A DNA stretch of 64,000 nt from Mesorhizobium sp. dw_380. Lineage in GTDB: Bacteria; Pseudomonadota; Alphaproteobacteria; Rhizobiales; Rhizobiaceae. Numbering within the stretch: position 1 is the stretch's first letter; each line of letters opens with the position of its first letter. The notes beneath the pieces were generated by a model. That model made no database searches, had not been told where the DNA came from, and was given only the letters and a program-made list of their open reading frames with translations. Made by a program: the position numbers and the translations under genes. This document shows positions 1 to 8,490 of the stretch, one piece after another. The stretch is taken from the NCBI RefSeq assembly GCF_018588885.1, contig NZ_JAFFIW010000004.1:1-64000 (forward strand). The letters run 5' to 3'.

Positions 1-156
1 CGCGGCGTGCCACGTCGTGCCCGACGTCAGCTGCTTGCGTTCGAGGAGCACGATGTCGGTCCAGCCGAGTTTGGCCAGATGGTAGGCGACCGAGCAGCCG
101 GAAACGCCGCCGCCGATGATGGCGGCGCGGGCTTTGGTGGGGATGGTCTTGGTCAT
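1..156 (-). CDS. FAD-dependent oxidoreductase, dimethylglycine dehydrogenase-like (N-terminal part only)
   Basis: Only the first 52 codons are in the window; the gene runs off the left edge. The translation starts with a dinucleotide-binding fold (GGGVSG near residue 15) and reaches TSGTTWHAA, the motif whose His carries covalent FAD in dimethylglycine and sarcosine dehydrogenases. It is closely similar to the N-terminus of the full-length enzyme at 2230-4683, so the operon holds two paralogues. Its ATG overlaps the stop of the upstream aminotransferase (ATGA), which indicates translational coupling. The full product is probably a DAO domain with or without a GcvT domain; which cannot be seen here. 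Confidence 0.85.
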   Translation of the reverse strand, partial: MTKTIPTKARAAIIGGGVSGCSVAYHLAKLGWTDIVLLERKQLTSGTTWHAA

Positions 157-1334
157 GCGGCCTCTCGGCGATAGCTGGAAGCAAAACGGCGCAGCCGCGC
201 CGCGGCTTCTTGAAGGATCGGCTCCGGCTGGCAAAGGCTGATGCGGATATGGCCGGCGGCGGCCTCGCCGAAGCTGGAACCCGGCATCACGCCGACATTC
301 TCCTTGTCGAGGAATGCCCAGGCGAATTTCTCGTCGTCGGGTTCGACATCGGATATGTCGAGCATGACATACATGCCGCCTTCTGAACCGCGTACGCTGA
401 CATTGTTCATGCCGCGTACGGCGTCGAGCAGGATTGTGCGGCGCGCCGCATAACGTTCGGCGATGTCCTTGACGCCGTAATGGTTCTCCAACGCCTCGGC
501 GCAAGCGATCGAGATGAAGGCCGGCAGGCCGTAGGTCGTCACCAGATTGAGATTGATGAGCAGCGTGACCATCTCGCTGGGGCCGGTCAGCCAGCCCATG
601 CGCCAGCCGGTCATGCCATGGCTCTTGGACATGGAATTGATGACCAGCGTGCGATCGGCCATGCTGGGCAGCGAGCGCGGCGAGACGTGCTCGCCGCCGC
701 CAAGCGTCCAATAGACCTCGTCCGACAGCAGCCAGAGGTCATGCTCCCGGCAGATTTCGGCCAGCTGTTCCAGCCGCTCGCGCGAATAGACGGCCCCCGT
801 CGGGTTGTTCGGCGTGTTGATCAGAATGGCGCGCGTATTCGGCTTGAGTGCCGCGCGGATCATGTCGGCATGTGGCTGGAAGCCATCCTCGGCCGGCGTC
901 TCGACGACGGTGAAACTGGCCCCGGCGGCGCTGAACGTGTTGGGATAGGTGGCATAGTAGGGCGCCACGACGATGGCATGGTCGCCCGGGTCGAGCACGG
1001 CCTGCACGGCCGCGTAAAGGGCGGCCTGGCCGCCCGGCGTGGCGATGACCTCGTCCGGGGTCGTCTCGACGCCGGTGCAGGCGCTCGATGCGGTCGCCAT
1101 CGCCTTGCGCAGGCGGGGCAGGCCGGGAAGCGGGGTGTAGTGGTGATTGCTGCCGCGAACCGCGGTCACGCAGGCTTCGATCGTTTCGGCGGGCGTGTCG
1201 AAATCATGATCACCGACCGACAGCATGATGATGTCTTCGCCGGCTTCCTTGCGCGTCCAGGCGGCGAAATGAACCTCCCAGCCATCCTTGCCCGAAGGCA
1301 CGATGCCGGAAATCCGCGATGATGGTCTTGGCAT
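153..1334 (-). CDS. Class I/II pyridoxal-phosphate aminotransferase
   Basis: A 393-residue fold-type I aminotransferase. Visible family marks are the NTPNNPTG motif that binds cofactor and substrate (about residue 175), SDEVYW with the Asp facing the PLP pyridine nitrogen (about 206), [15 protein letters not shown] with the Schiff-base Lys (about 240), and a C-terminal RISLC segment with the carboxylate-binding Arg. The substrate cannot be read from the sequence. The gene sits between two demethylating flavoproteins and a homocysteine methyltransferase, overlapping both neighbours (TAATG upstream, ATGA downstream), so it probably acts on an amino acid or keto acid made in the same catabolic route. 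Confidence 0.9.
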   Translation of the reverse strand: MPRPSSRISGIVPSGKDGWEVHFAAWTRKEAGEDIIMLSVGDHDFDTPAETIEACVTAVRGSNHHYTPLPGLPRLRKAMATASSACTGVETTPDEVIATPGGQAALYAAVQAVLDPGDHAIVVAPYYATYPNTFSAAGASFTVVETPAEDGFQPHADMIRAALKPNTRAILINTPNNPTGAVYSRERLEQLAEICREHDLWLLSDEVYWTLGGGEHVSPRSLPSMADRTLVINSMSKSHGMTGWRMGWLTGPSEMVTLLINLNLVTTYGLPAFISIACAEALENHYGVKDIAERYAARRTILLDAVRGMNNVSVRGSEGGMYVMLDISDVEPDDEKFAWAFLDKENVGVMPGSSFGEAAAGHIRISLCQPEPILQEAAARLRRFASSYRREAA

Positions 1335-2233
1335 TACTGAACTCCCGAGATCTGGTAGCCGGCCTGCTCGAGCCGGTCGCGCAGGGCCGCGATATGCGAC
1401 GGTCCGACCTCGCAGCAGCCGCCGACGATGCTGGCTCCGGCTTCCACCCAGCCGATCGCCTGGTCGGCATAGGCGTCGGGACCGAGATCATGGCGGGCGT
1501 GCAACACATCCACCGTGCCGCCATGCTTGAGCGCTTCGGTGGAGGTGAAGCCATTGGCATAGGCGCCGACCGGGCCGCCGAGGTCGATCAGTTCCGGCAA
1601 TGCGGCGGCGATTGCTTCCGGCCGGCAGCAGTTGAGCAGCCGCGCCGCCACGTCCAAGCCGTCGAGCACGCTTGCCGCCGTGGCTATTGTCTCGCCGCTG
1701 CGCAGCCGCGGCGTGCCATGATCGGCGAGCGTCCACGACACCCAGACGGGCTTGCCACTCTCCGATGCCGCGGTGACGGCGGCGCGCGCTTCATCGGCCG
1801 AGGCCATGGTCTCGCACAGGAAGAGATCGACGCCGTCCGCCTGCTCGGCAACGATGCGGCGGTAGATGTCGAGCGTCTCCTGATAGGAAATGGTCAGCGC
1901 CGGGGCGTAGCTGCCGAAAAGCGGCGACAGGCAGCCGGCGATCGTCGCGTCGCCGGCTTCGTCGCAAGCTTGCCTGGCCAATTCGATGCCAAGCCTCTGC
2001 AGCGGCTTGAACAGGTCTTCGGCACCCTCGCGCGCCAATCGTTCGGGTGTCGCCGAATAGGTGTTGATGGTGATGACGCGGGCGCCGGCGCGGATGAATT
2101 CAATGTGCAGGCCGCGCACCAGGTCCGGTTCATCGATCAGCACCCTGGCCGACCATAGCGGCGTCGGCTCGGATTTGCTGCGCCGGACCAGTTCCTGGCC
2201 CATGCCGCCATCGGTGAGGATAACCGTCTTCAT
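1334..2233 (-). CDS. Homocysteine S-methyltransferase family protein
   Basis: Zinc-dependent methyltransferase of the MmuM/BHMT/MetH N-domain family, 299 residues. The N-terminus has the usual LTDGGMGQEL strand. The zinc ligands are visible as NCC (about 202-203) and VGGCCEVGP (273-274). The enzyme would pass a methyl group from an S-methyl or N-methyl donor to homocysteine. I chose the ATG at 2233 because it overlaps the upstream stop as ATGA and begins right at the first barrel strand; an ATG at 2263 would add ten unconserved residues. Placement beside dimethylglycine-dehydrogenase-like enzymes suggests a methylated amine donor, but the donor is not shown by the sequence. Confidence 0.88.
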   Translation of the reverse strand: MKTVILTDGGMGQELVRRSKSEPTPLWSARVLIDEPDLVRGLHIEFIRAGARVITINTYSATPERLAREGAEDLFKPLQRLGIELARQACDEAGDATIAGCLSPLFGSYAPALTISYQETLDIYRRIVAEQADGVDLFLCETMASADEARAAVTAASESGKPVWVSWTLADHGTPRLRSGETIATAASVLDGLDVAARLLNCCRPEAIAAALPELIDLGGPVGAYANGFTSTEALKHGGTVDVLHARHDLGPDAYADQAIGWVEAGASIVGGCCEVGPSHIAALRDRLEQAGYQISGVQ

Positions 2234-4683
2234 GCGCGCAGCCTCTCGTTCTTCGGATCCCACAAGGGCTCGTCCTTCTGCACGACCGCCCGGAAACGGT
2301 CGCCGAAGATCTCGACCTCGACGGCGGTGCCGGGTTCGGTCAAATCGGCGCGCAGCATGCCGAGCGCGATCGACTTGTCGATACGATGACCCCAGCCGCC
2401 CGACGTGGTTTCACCGACGATCTGGCCTTCATTCCACAGCGTCGACATGTAGGGCGCATCGCAATCGCCGGGGTTTTCGAGCACCAGCGTGACGAAACGC
2501 TTCTTCACACCTTGCTGTTTCTCGCTCTGAAGTGCGGCCTTGCCGCGAAAGTCAGGCTTTTCCCATTTGACGAAGCGCTCCAGCCCGCCCTGCAGGATGG
2601 AATAGTCGGTCGACAGATCGCCCTTCCAGGTGCGGTAGCTTTTCTCGAGCCTGAGCGAATCCAGTGCGTACATGCCGAACGGCTTCAGCCCGTGCTCCTG
2701 CCCGGCCGCCCAGATCGCATCGAAGATGGCGGCGGTGTCGCCGACCTTGGTGTGGATTTCCCAGCCGAGTTCGCCGGCAAAGGAGACGCGCACGAGCTTC
2801 GCCCAGCGGCCGGCGATCTCAGTTTCCTGATGCGTCAGCCAAGGCAGAGTGAGGTCGGCGTCGCAGACCTCGGCGAGGATCTTTCGCGAATTGGGGCCGG
2901 CCAGGATCTGGGTGGCGTAGTCGTCGGTGCGGTCGGTCAGCGTGAAGGCCGCATCCCCCGGCATGCGCCATTTCAGCCATTCGAAATCGTGCCATTGCGC
3001 TACCGCTGCGGTGATCAGCGTCATCTGATCCTCGCCATGGCGCACGACGGACATTTCGGTGACGATGCGGCCCTTGTCGTCGGCGAAATAGACGAGGCCG
3101 ATGCGGCCGGGCTTCGGCACCAGTCCGGTGACCTGCAGGCTCAGCCATTCGGCGGCGCCGGGGCCTTCAAGGTTGAAGCGGGAAAAGCCGGGCAGGTCCA
3201 AAATGCCGGCGGCGTCGCGCACGGCGAGACATTCTTCGCGCACGCGATGCTGCCATGGCCCATCACGGCGGAAGGTCAGCGTCGCTTCCTCGGAGATATC
3301 ATCGCCGTCTTTCGCGTACCAGATGGCGCGTTCCCAGCCATTATAGGCGTCGAAGCGCCCGCCAAGCGCCTTGATGCGATCATGGATCGGCGACAGTTTC
3401 CTGTCGCGCCCTTCCGGCCAGGCATGGCGCGGGAACTGGATGGCGTATTCGTTGCCGTAGATCTCCATGCCCTTGGCGACGCAATAGTCGGGTGCGGCGG
3501 CGAAGGAGGTGAAGCGGCGCGGATCGCACGACCACATGTCCCATTCGGTCTGGCCTTGCGTCACCCATTCGGCCAGCACCTTGCCGGCGCCGCCGCCCTG
3601 GGCGATGCCGAAAGTGAAGACGCAGGCCTCGAAGGCGTTGGGAACGCCGGGCATCGGGCCGATCAGCGGATTGCCGTCCGGGGCATAGGGGATCGGTCCG
3701 TTGATGACCTTGGACAGGCCGGCGGTGCCCAGGATCGGCACGCGGGCGACGGCGTCGGCCAGGTAATGTTCCAGCCGGTCGAGATCGTCGGGGAAGAGCT
3801 GGAAGGAAAAATCCTCCGGCATCGGATCATTGTGGGTTGCCCAATGCGCGCGGCAATTGCGCTCATAGGGGCCGAGATTCATGCCGGCCTTTTCCTGGCG
3901 CAGATAGTAGGACGTATCGACATCGCGCAGCAGCGGCAGCTTCTTGCCCTGTTCCTTCGACCAGGCGGCGAGTTCGGGGATTTCCTCGAACAGGATGTAC
4001 TGGTGGCTCATCACCATCATCGGCACCTCGCGGCCGAACATCTTGCCGACTTCAGCGGCGCGGTAGCCGGCGGCATTGACGACGATCTCGCAGCGGATCT
4101 CGCCTTGCGGCGTGGCGACCACCCATTCGTCGTTTTCGCGGCGCATACCGGTGACGGGGCAGAAGCGGATGATCCTGGCGCCCATGTCGCGCGCGCCCTT
4201 GGCCAGCGCCTGCGTCAACTGTGCCGGGTCGATGTCGCCGTCGCTGGGGTCGTAGAGCGCGCCCTTCAAATCATGCGTTTCGATGAAGGGATAGCGGCGC
4301 TTGATCTCGTCGACGCCGACCACGTCGATGTCCATGCCCTGATAGCGGCCCATGCCCTTGGCGCGCTGGAATTCCTGCATGCGCTCCTTCGAGTGGGCGA
4401 GCCGCAACGATCCGGTGACGTGGTAGTTCATGGGATAGTCGACCGCGTCGGCCAGGCCCCGGTAAAGCTCGGTCGAATAGCGCTGCATGTTCATCAGCGA
4501 CCAGGACGAGGAGAAGGTCGGCACGTTGCCGGCGGCATGCCAGGTCGAGCCGGAGGTCAGCTCGTTCTTTTCCAGCAGCACGCAGTCGGTCCAGCCCGCC
4601 TTGGCGAGATGATAGAGCGAGGAGGTGCCGACAACGCCACCTCCGATGATCACCACGCGCGCCGTGCTCGGCAAACCCGCCAT
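2230..4683 (-). CDS. GcvT-fused FAD-dependent oxidoreductase (dimethylglycine/sarcosine dehydrogenase family)
   Basis: A full-length 817-residue fusion. Residues 1-370 are a DAO-type FAD domain with GGGVVG (14-19) and STWHAAG, whose His49 is the expected covalent FAD ligand. A linker (FAO_M-like) follows, and from about residue 430 there is a GcvT-type tetrahydrofolate-binding aminomethyltransferase domain with its C-terminal barrel. Such enzymes oxidise an N-methyl group and hand the carbon to THF as 5,10-methylene-THF. The gene is first after the XRE regulator gene (21 bp gap) and its stop overlaps the next start. Sarcosine, dimethylglycine and other N-methyl amines are all possible substrates; sequence alone does not choose. 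Confidence 0.9.
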   Translation of the reverse strand: MAGLPSTARVVIIGGGVVGTSSLYHLAKAGWTDCVLLEKNELTSGSTWHAAGNVPTFSSSWSLMNMQRYSTELYRGLADAVDYPMNYHVTGSLRLAHSKERMQEFQRAKGMGRYQGMDIDVVGVDEIKRRYPFIETHDLKGALYDPSDGDIDPAQLTQALAKGARDMGARIIRFCPVTGMRRENDEWVVATPQGEIRCEIVVNAAGYRAAEVGKMFGREVPMMVMSHQYILFEEIPELAAWSKEQGKKLPLLRDVDTSYYLRQEKAGMNLGPYERNCRAHWATHNDPMPEDFSFQLFPDDLDRLEHYLADAVARVPILGTAGLSKVINGPIPYAPDGNPLIGPMPGVPNAFEACVFTFGIAQGGGAGKVLAEWVTQGQTEWDMWSCDPRRFTSFAAAPDYCVAKGMEIYGNEYAIQFPRHAWPEGRDRKLSPIHDRIKALGGRFDAYNGWERAIWYAKDGDDISEEATLTFRRDGPWQHRVREECLAVRDAAGILDLPGFSRFNLEGPGAAEWLSLQVTGLVPKPGRIGLVYFADDKGRIVTEMSVVRHGEDQMTLITAAVAQWHDFEWLKWRMPGDAAFTLTDRTDDYATQILAGPNSRKILAEVCDADLTLPWLTHQETEIAGRWAKLVRVSFAGELGWEIHTKVGDTAAIFDAIWAAGQEHGLKPFGMYALDSLRLEKSYRTWKGDLSTDYSILQGGLERFVKWEKPDFRGKAALQSEKQQGVKKRFVTLVLENPGDCDAPYMSTLWNEGQIVGETTSGGWGHRIDKSIALGMLRADLTEPGTAVEVEIFGDRFRAVVQKDEPLWDPKNERLRA

Positions 4684-4704
4684 GTTCTTCTCCCAACTTG
4701 AAAC

Positions 4705-5292
4705 TTAATAAACCGGTGGCGAAACCACCCAGATGACAACCGCCGGCTCGCTGCCCGGATTGCGCCAGCGGTAGGGCTTGCCTTCGAAACGGAAGGAGTC
4801 GCCTTCGCCGAGCCGGTGCCAGACGCCCGCGATCTCGATATCGAACAGGCCGGACGCGATGTATCCGGCCTCCTCGGTCGGCCGGCGCGCCTCGGCCTTC
4901 AGCTCGGCGCCTGGCGCAAAGACCGAACGCACCATCTCGAAACTCCCCCCGAGATCTGGCGACAGAAGTTCTTCCACCAGGCCGGTTTCGCTGGTGCCGA
5001 GCGTGCGGCGCCTGCCGGCCCGAACAATCACGCCGCGCTCGCTCTCGACAGGCACGTCATGGCTGAAGAACAGGCTGATCGGCACCCCGAACAGTTCGGC
5101 GAAGGCCCTGAGGTCGCCGAGCGACGGTGCCGACAGGCCGCGCTCGACCTGGCTGACCCAGCCGACCGAACGGCCGAGTTTCAGCGCGATCTCGGCGAGC
5201 GTCAGTCCGCGTGCCCGGCGCAGCGCCCTGATATCGCTGGCCAGCACGCGTTCGTCAGGTCCCTGCAATGTTCGTGCTGTAGTGGAGGGCAA
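4705..5292 (-). CDS. XRE-family transcriptional regulator with C-terminal cupin domain
   Basis: A 195-residue protein with an N-terminal helix-turn-helix (about residues 20-75, including TLAEIALKLGRSVGWVSQVERG) and a small cupin domain (about 115-190) that would sense a ligand. This architecture is common in regulators of amine and amino-acid catabolism (PuuR-like). It is the first gene of the demethylation operon and reads the same way, so it probably controls that operon. No ATG lies in frame before the HTH; the start taken is a TTG at 5292, and a GTG at codon 17 is an alternative. Three copies of a TCATGA-centred motif lie just upstream. Confidence 0.85.
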   Translation of the reverse strand: MPSTTARTLQGPDERVLASDIRALRRARGLTLAEIALKLGRSVGWVSQVERGLSAPSLGDLRAFAELFGVPISLFFSHDVPVESERGVIVRAGRRRTLGTSETGLVEELLSPDLGGSFEMVRSVFAPGAELKAEARRPTEEAGYIASGLFDIEIAGVWHRLGEGDSFRFEGKPYRWRNPGSEPAVVIWVVSPPVY

Positions 5293-5301
5293 AACGCTCT
5301 C

Positions 5302-5354
5302 TTCATGAAAATTTCAATCCGAATTTCATGAGAAATCAAGCTCATGAAAAAATC
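5302..5354. promoter_or_regulatory. Cluster of three TCATGA-centred repeats, candidate XRE operator
   Basis: The motifs TTCATGAAAATTTC (5302-5315), TTTCATGAGAAATC (5324-5337) and CTCATGAAAAAATC (5341-5354) lie in the divergent gap between the cupin regulator and the nitroreductase. The TCATGA cores start 23 and 16 bp apart. They are the natural candidate for autoregulation by the XRE protein; the link is inferred from position. Confidence 0.5.
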
Positions 5355-5472
5355 AAGTAGATTTTCACCGATGCTCAAGATTTGCTTGCAGGATTTTGGC
5401 GGTTCATGCAAAGGCTCCGCCGCGAGCGGCGGGTGGGGACGTCCGATCGACACAAAGGCTAAGGGACGGCCC

Positions 5473-6177
5473 ATGCTGGAAAAGAAGGCTCGAATCGCGG
5501 TTGAGGCCGAGATCGTCGACGACGCGATCCTGTCGCGCCGTTCGGTGCGCGCATTTCTGCCCGATATGATCGATGACGACGTCATCCGGGACATTCTGGC
5601 GGTTGCGGCGCGCGCTCCGTCCGGCACCAACATGCAGCCATGGCGGGTCTACGTCACCAAGGGCGAGACCAAGCAGCAGATATCAGATGCCATTCTGAAT
5701 TCCGGCATCCGCGCCGAAAAGGCCGACTGGGACGAGTACCGCTATTATCCCACCCAGTTCTTCGAACCTTATCTTACCCGTCGCCGTGCCAATGGCTTCG
5801 GCCTTTATGGCGCACTCGGCATCGGCCGCCGCGAGGTCGACAAGATGCGTGCCCAGCACGACCGTAACTTCGTCTTCTTCGACGCGCCGGTCGGCATGAT
5901 CTTCACCATCGATCGACGCCTCAACCAGGGTTCGTGGATCGACTACGGCATGTTCCTGCAGAACATCATGGTCGCGGCGCGGGGCAGGGGTCTGCACACT
6001 TGCCCGCAAGCCGCCTTCGCGCCCTACCACCGGCAAATCCGGCCGTTGCTCAGCATTCCCGACGAGGAGATCGTCGTCTGCGGCATGGCGCTGGGCTATG
6101 AAGACATTTCCAAGCCGGAAAACGCCTTCCGCACCGACCGCGTGCCGCTGGAAGAGTGGGTGACTTTCAGCGAATAG
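5473..6177 (+). CDS. Nitroreductase family flavoprotein
   Basis: FMN-dependent NAD(P)H oxidoreductase of the nitroreductase fold, 234 residues. SRRSVRAF near residue 18 and ARAPSGTNMQPW near residue 47 are the FMN phosphate and ring contacts of this family; the C-terminus holds the usual VCGMALGY segment. The start at 5473 is preceded by AAGGGA and matches the family; an ATG at 5344 would add 43 low-conservation residues through the regulatory region. It is divergent from the demethylation operon regulator and may share its control. The natural substrate is unknown. Confidence 0.88.
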   Translation: MLEKKARIAVEAEIVDDAILSRRSVRAFLPDMIDDDVIRDILAVAARAPSGTNMQPWRVYVTKGETKQQISDAILNSGIRAEKADWDEYRYYPTQFFEPYLTRRRANGFGLYGALGIGRREVDKMRAQHDRNFVFFDAPVGMIFTIDRRLNQGSWIDYGMFLQNIMVAARGRGLHTCPQAAFAPYHRQIRPLLSIPDEEIVVCGMALGYEDISKPENAFRTDRVPLEEWVTFSE

Positions 6178-6199
6178 CTGGCCGGGACAGGCCGTAGCA

Positions 6200-7642
6200 C
6201 TATTCCGTATTCATCTGCATGCCGTGGCCGCTGACATGGGCGCCGTCCTGTGGCGTCAGCTTGAGATAGGCTGATAGCGCGCAGAGCGTGATGACGCCCT
6301 CGATCGCGAACAGGATCCGGAAATCACCGGTCACGGCAGGCCCGCCGCCGGCCAGGAACGAGAGCATCGCCGCCGCAAGGCCGACGCTGATCGCCACGGC
6401 CAGCTGCCAGAGGATATAATAGAGCGCGCTGAAGCGGGCGAGCTGTTCGGGCGCGATGTCGGAATAGGCGAGGTTGCCGGTCGAGGCCCATTGCACCGAG
6501 CGGAAGACGCCGAAAACAAAGATGTAGCCAAGCACGATCCAGACCGGCGTCGTCGCCTGCATCAAGGCGAAGCCCGCGACCATCGCGGCAACGATCGGCG
6601 TGTTGAAGACCAGCACGCGCCGAAACCCGAACCGGTTGAGGACGCGTGGCATGAAGAAACGCATGATGACCGAGCCGAGCGCGGCAACGAAGGTCAGCGA
6701 TCCCGCCTGCACCGCGCTCATGCCGAAGCCGAGCTGGAACATCAGCGGCAGCAGGAAGGCGACCGAGCTGAGGCCGATCGTGTCCAGACCGCCGCCAGTG
6801 AGGAACGAGATGCGGAAGGTGCGGATGCGCAGGAGCCTGAGGTCGAGCAGGGGATTGGGCACGCGCAGGCAGTAGAGCGAGGCGATCGACAGGATGGTGA
6901 CCGCCAACGCCAGTTCACCGGTAACCATGGCACCGGCGGCGTCCTTGGCCGCAAGCGAGTCCATGCCGAAGACAAGCAGTATCATGCCGCTGCCGACCAG
7001 TAGAAAGCCGGGAAAATCGAACCGCGTGCGAACGGGCTTGGTCACGGTCGGGAACAGTGAGGCGGCAAGGATTGCCGCCGCAAGTGCGAACGGCACATTG
7101 ATGAAGAAAATCCAGCGCCATGAAATGTAGGTGGTTAGCGCGCCTCCGACGAGCGGCCCGACCAGCGGCCCGGTTTGGCTGGCCACCGAGATATACATGT
7201 TGATCTTCAGCGTTCGGTTGCGCGGAAAGCTCGACAGGATGACGACCTGGCCGAGTGTGCCCATCAGCGCGCCGCCAAATCCCTGCAGTGCGCGGGCGCC
7301 GACCAGTGTCCAGATGTCGTTCGACAGGCCGCAGAGCGCCGACGAGGCGGCGAACACCAGCAAGGCAAAGCAGTAGACGTTGCGCAGGCCGAAACGGTCG
7401 GCGGCCCAGCCGCCGAGCGGCATCGAGATGATCAGGCTGGCGACATAGACGGTGATCAGCAGGCCAAGCTGGCTGGGTGGCCGGGCGAGGCTTTCGCCGA
7501 TGCCGGGCAGTGCCGTCACCACGACATTCTGGTCGAGGCTGGTCATGAACACGCCGCAGGCGACCGTCAGCGGCAGCAGGAGCAAGGCTCTGGCCGACAC
7601 ATCGGCGCGATCCGTGGCGCCGGCGGATATTTCAGCAGTCAT
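6200..7642 (-). CDS. MFS transporter, DHA2-like drug exporter family
   Basis: An integral membrane protein of about 480 residues with roughly 14 hydrophobic segments. The first loop has TSLDQNVVVTALPGI, a version of the DHA2 motif in the first transmembrane helix, and GGWAADRFGLRNVY after helix 2 is the MFS motif A. These proteins usually export drugs or metabolites by proton antiport. The start at 7642 gives the expected short cytoplasmic tail; an ATG at 7732 would add 30 residues. It is convergent with the nitroreductase, 22 bp apart. Substrate unknown. Confidence 0.87.
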   Translation of the reverse strand: MTAEISAGATDRADVSARALLLLPLTVACGVFMTSLDQNVVVTALPGIGESLARPPSQLGLLITVYVASLIISMPLGGWAADRFGLRNVYCFALLVFAASSALCGLSNDIWTLVGARALQGFGGALMGTLGQVVILSSFPRNRTLKINMYISVASQTGPLVGPLVGGALTTYISWRWIFFINVPFALAAAILAASLFPTVTKPVRTRFDFPGFLLVGSGMILLVFGMDSLAAKDAAGAMVTGELALAVTILSIASLYCLRVPNPLLDLRLLRIRTFRISFLTGGGLDTIGLSSVAFLLPLMFQLGFGMSAVQAGSLTFVAALGSVIMRFFMPRVLNRFGFRRVLVFNTPIVAAMVAGFALMQATTPVWIVLGYIFVFGVFRSVQWASTGNLAYSDIAPEQLARFSALYYILWQLAVAISVGLAAAMLSFLAGGGPAVTGDFRILFAIEGVITLCALSAYLKLTPQDGAHVSGHGMQMNTE

Positions 7643-7833
7643 GGGGATGTTCGAACCAAACGTATGTGCCGACGCTGAGACGGGATTTTCATACCCCTTG
7701 GACCGGTTGGGGCGGCCACGTCCTTGCATCATGGGCGCCCGCGGCAGGATTCTCTAGCGGCAGAGCCGGCAGGCCTTGAGGCCAGAACAGCGGCGAGGCG
7801 GCCATCCGGCCGCACCAGTTCCTTGTTTCGACG

Positions 7834-7900
7834 CAATTCCCAAGGGAAAGCGCTACGCGCTTTTCCCGGGAAAACCCGTTTCACACTTTTCCTGGAATTG
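7834..7900. repeat. Intergenic palindromic element of rhizobial type
   Basis: Outer arms CAATTCC (7834-7840) and GGAATTG (7894-7900) enclose further complementary blocks (AAGCGCTACGCGCTT; CGGGAAAACCCG). It starts three bases after the soxG stop, so its transcript could fold and end or protect the sox mRNA. It resembles short palindromes repeated in Mesorhizobium intergenic regions, as recalled rather than searched. Confidence 0.55.
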
Positions 7901-7902
7901 CT

Positions 7903-8490
7903 CTATTGCACCTCGTAACCGACTTCCTCGCTGGCGTGGCAGAGCGCCTTCCAGAACGAACGCGCAAACGAGCGGAAGACGTAGATGTCGAACTGATCGG
8001 CGCCGGTGCGCTGGATCTGGGCGAAGACGTCGTGGTGAGCGGTCGAGCGGCCGGCGCCGACCGGGAACGCCGTAAGGGCGAAGTCGATGGCGAAGAATTT
8101 CGCCAGCACCCATTCGGCCTTCGGTCCGGCGATACGGATGACGGTGCGGCCATGCGACAGGTCGGTCACCGTGCCGATGGCCGGCGTTACCGCTTCGGCG
8201 AAGGCCGCCGCCAGCCCCTCGGCGTCGTCGGCGACGGTGAACTTTCCCGGCGCGAAGCCGAACACCGATTTCACGCCATCGCTCAAACCGCCTCCGGCGC
8301 CGTCGGGCAGGGCAAGCCCGGTGACGGTGCGAATGGCGGTCATCAAATTCTTCTCTTCGCCCGGCCATGCGGCAAGCTGCACGATCGAGCCTGGCCTCGT
8401 TTCGGTGAGCAGGATTTCGATGCCATGCTCGAAATTGCCGTGCGAGCCGATGTGGAGTTCCGGCTCGAGGGGAGATTGGCGCTCAACCAT
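7903..8490 (-). CDS. soxG: Sarcosine oxidase subunit gamma
   Basis: A 195-residue gamma subunit of heterotetrameric sarcosine oxidase, related to the GcvT fold (YgfZ-like). Features that fit the family are the TVTDLSHGRTVIRIAGPKAEWVL-type strand near residue 110 and the C-terminal FDIYVFRSFARSFWKAL segment. The start ATG at 8490 overlaps the soxA stop by 8 bases; this overlap and the family length decide it over a much longer upstream extension. Last gene of soxBDAG. Gamma has no cofactor of its own but is needed for the complex. Confidence 0.92.
   Translation of the reverse strand: MVERQSPLEPELHIGSHGNFEHGIEILLTETRPGSIVQLAAWPGEEKNLMTAIRTVTGLALPDGAGGGLSDGVKSVFGFAPGKFTVADDAEGLAAAFAEAVTPAIGTVTDLSHGRTVIRIAGPKAEWVLAKFFAIDFALTAFPVGAGRSTAHHDVFAQIQRTGADQFDIYVFRSFARSFWKALCHASEEVGYEVQ

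Noticed and set aside
2386..4701. A very long open frame antisense to the GcvT-fused oxidoreductase.
   Set aside because: It mirrors the codon structure of a GC-rich gene, has no family motifs and would overlap the whole of a clear enzyme.
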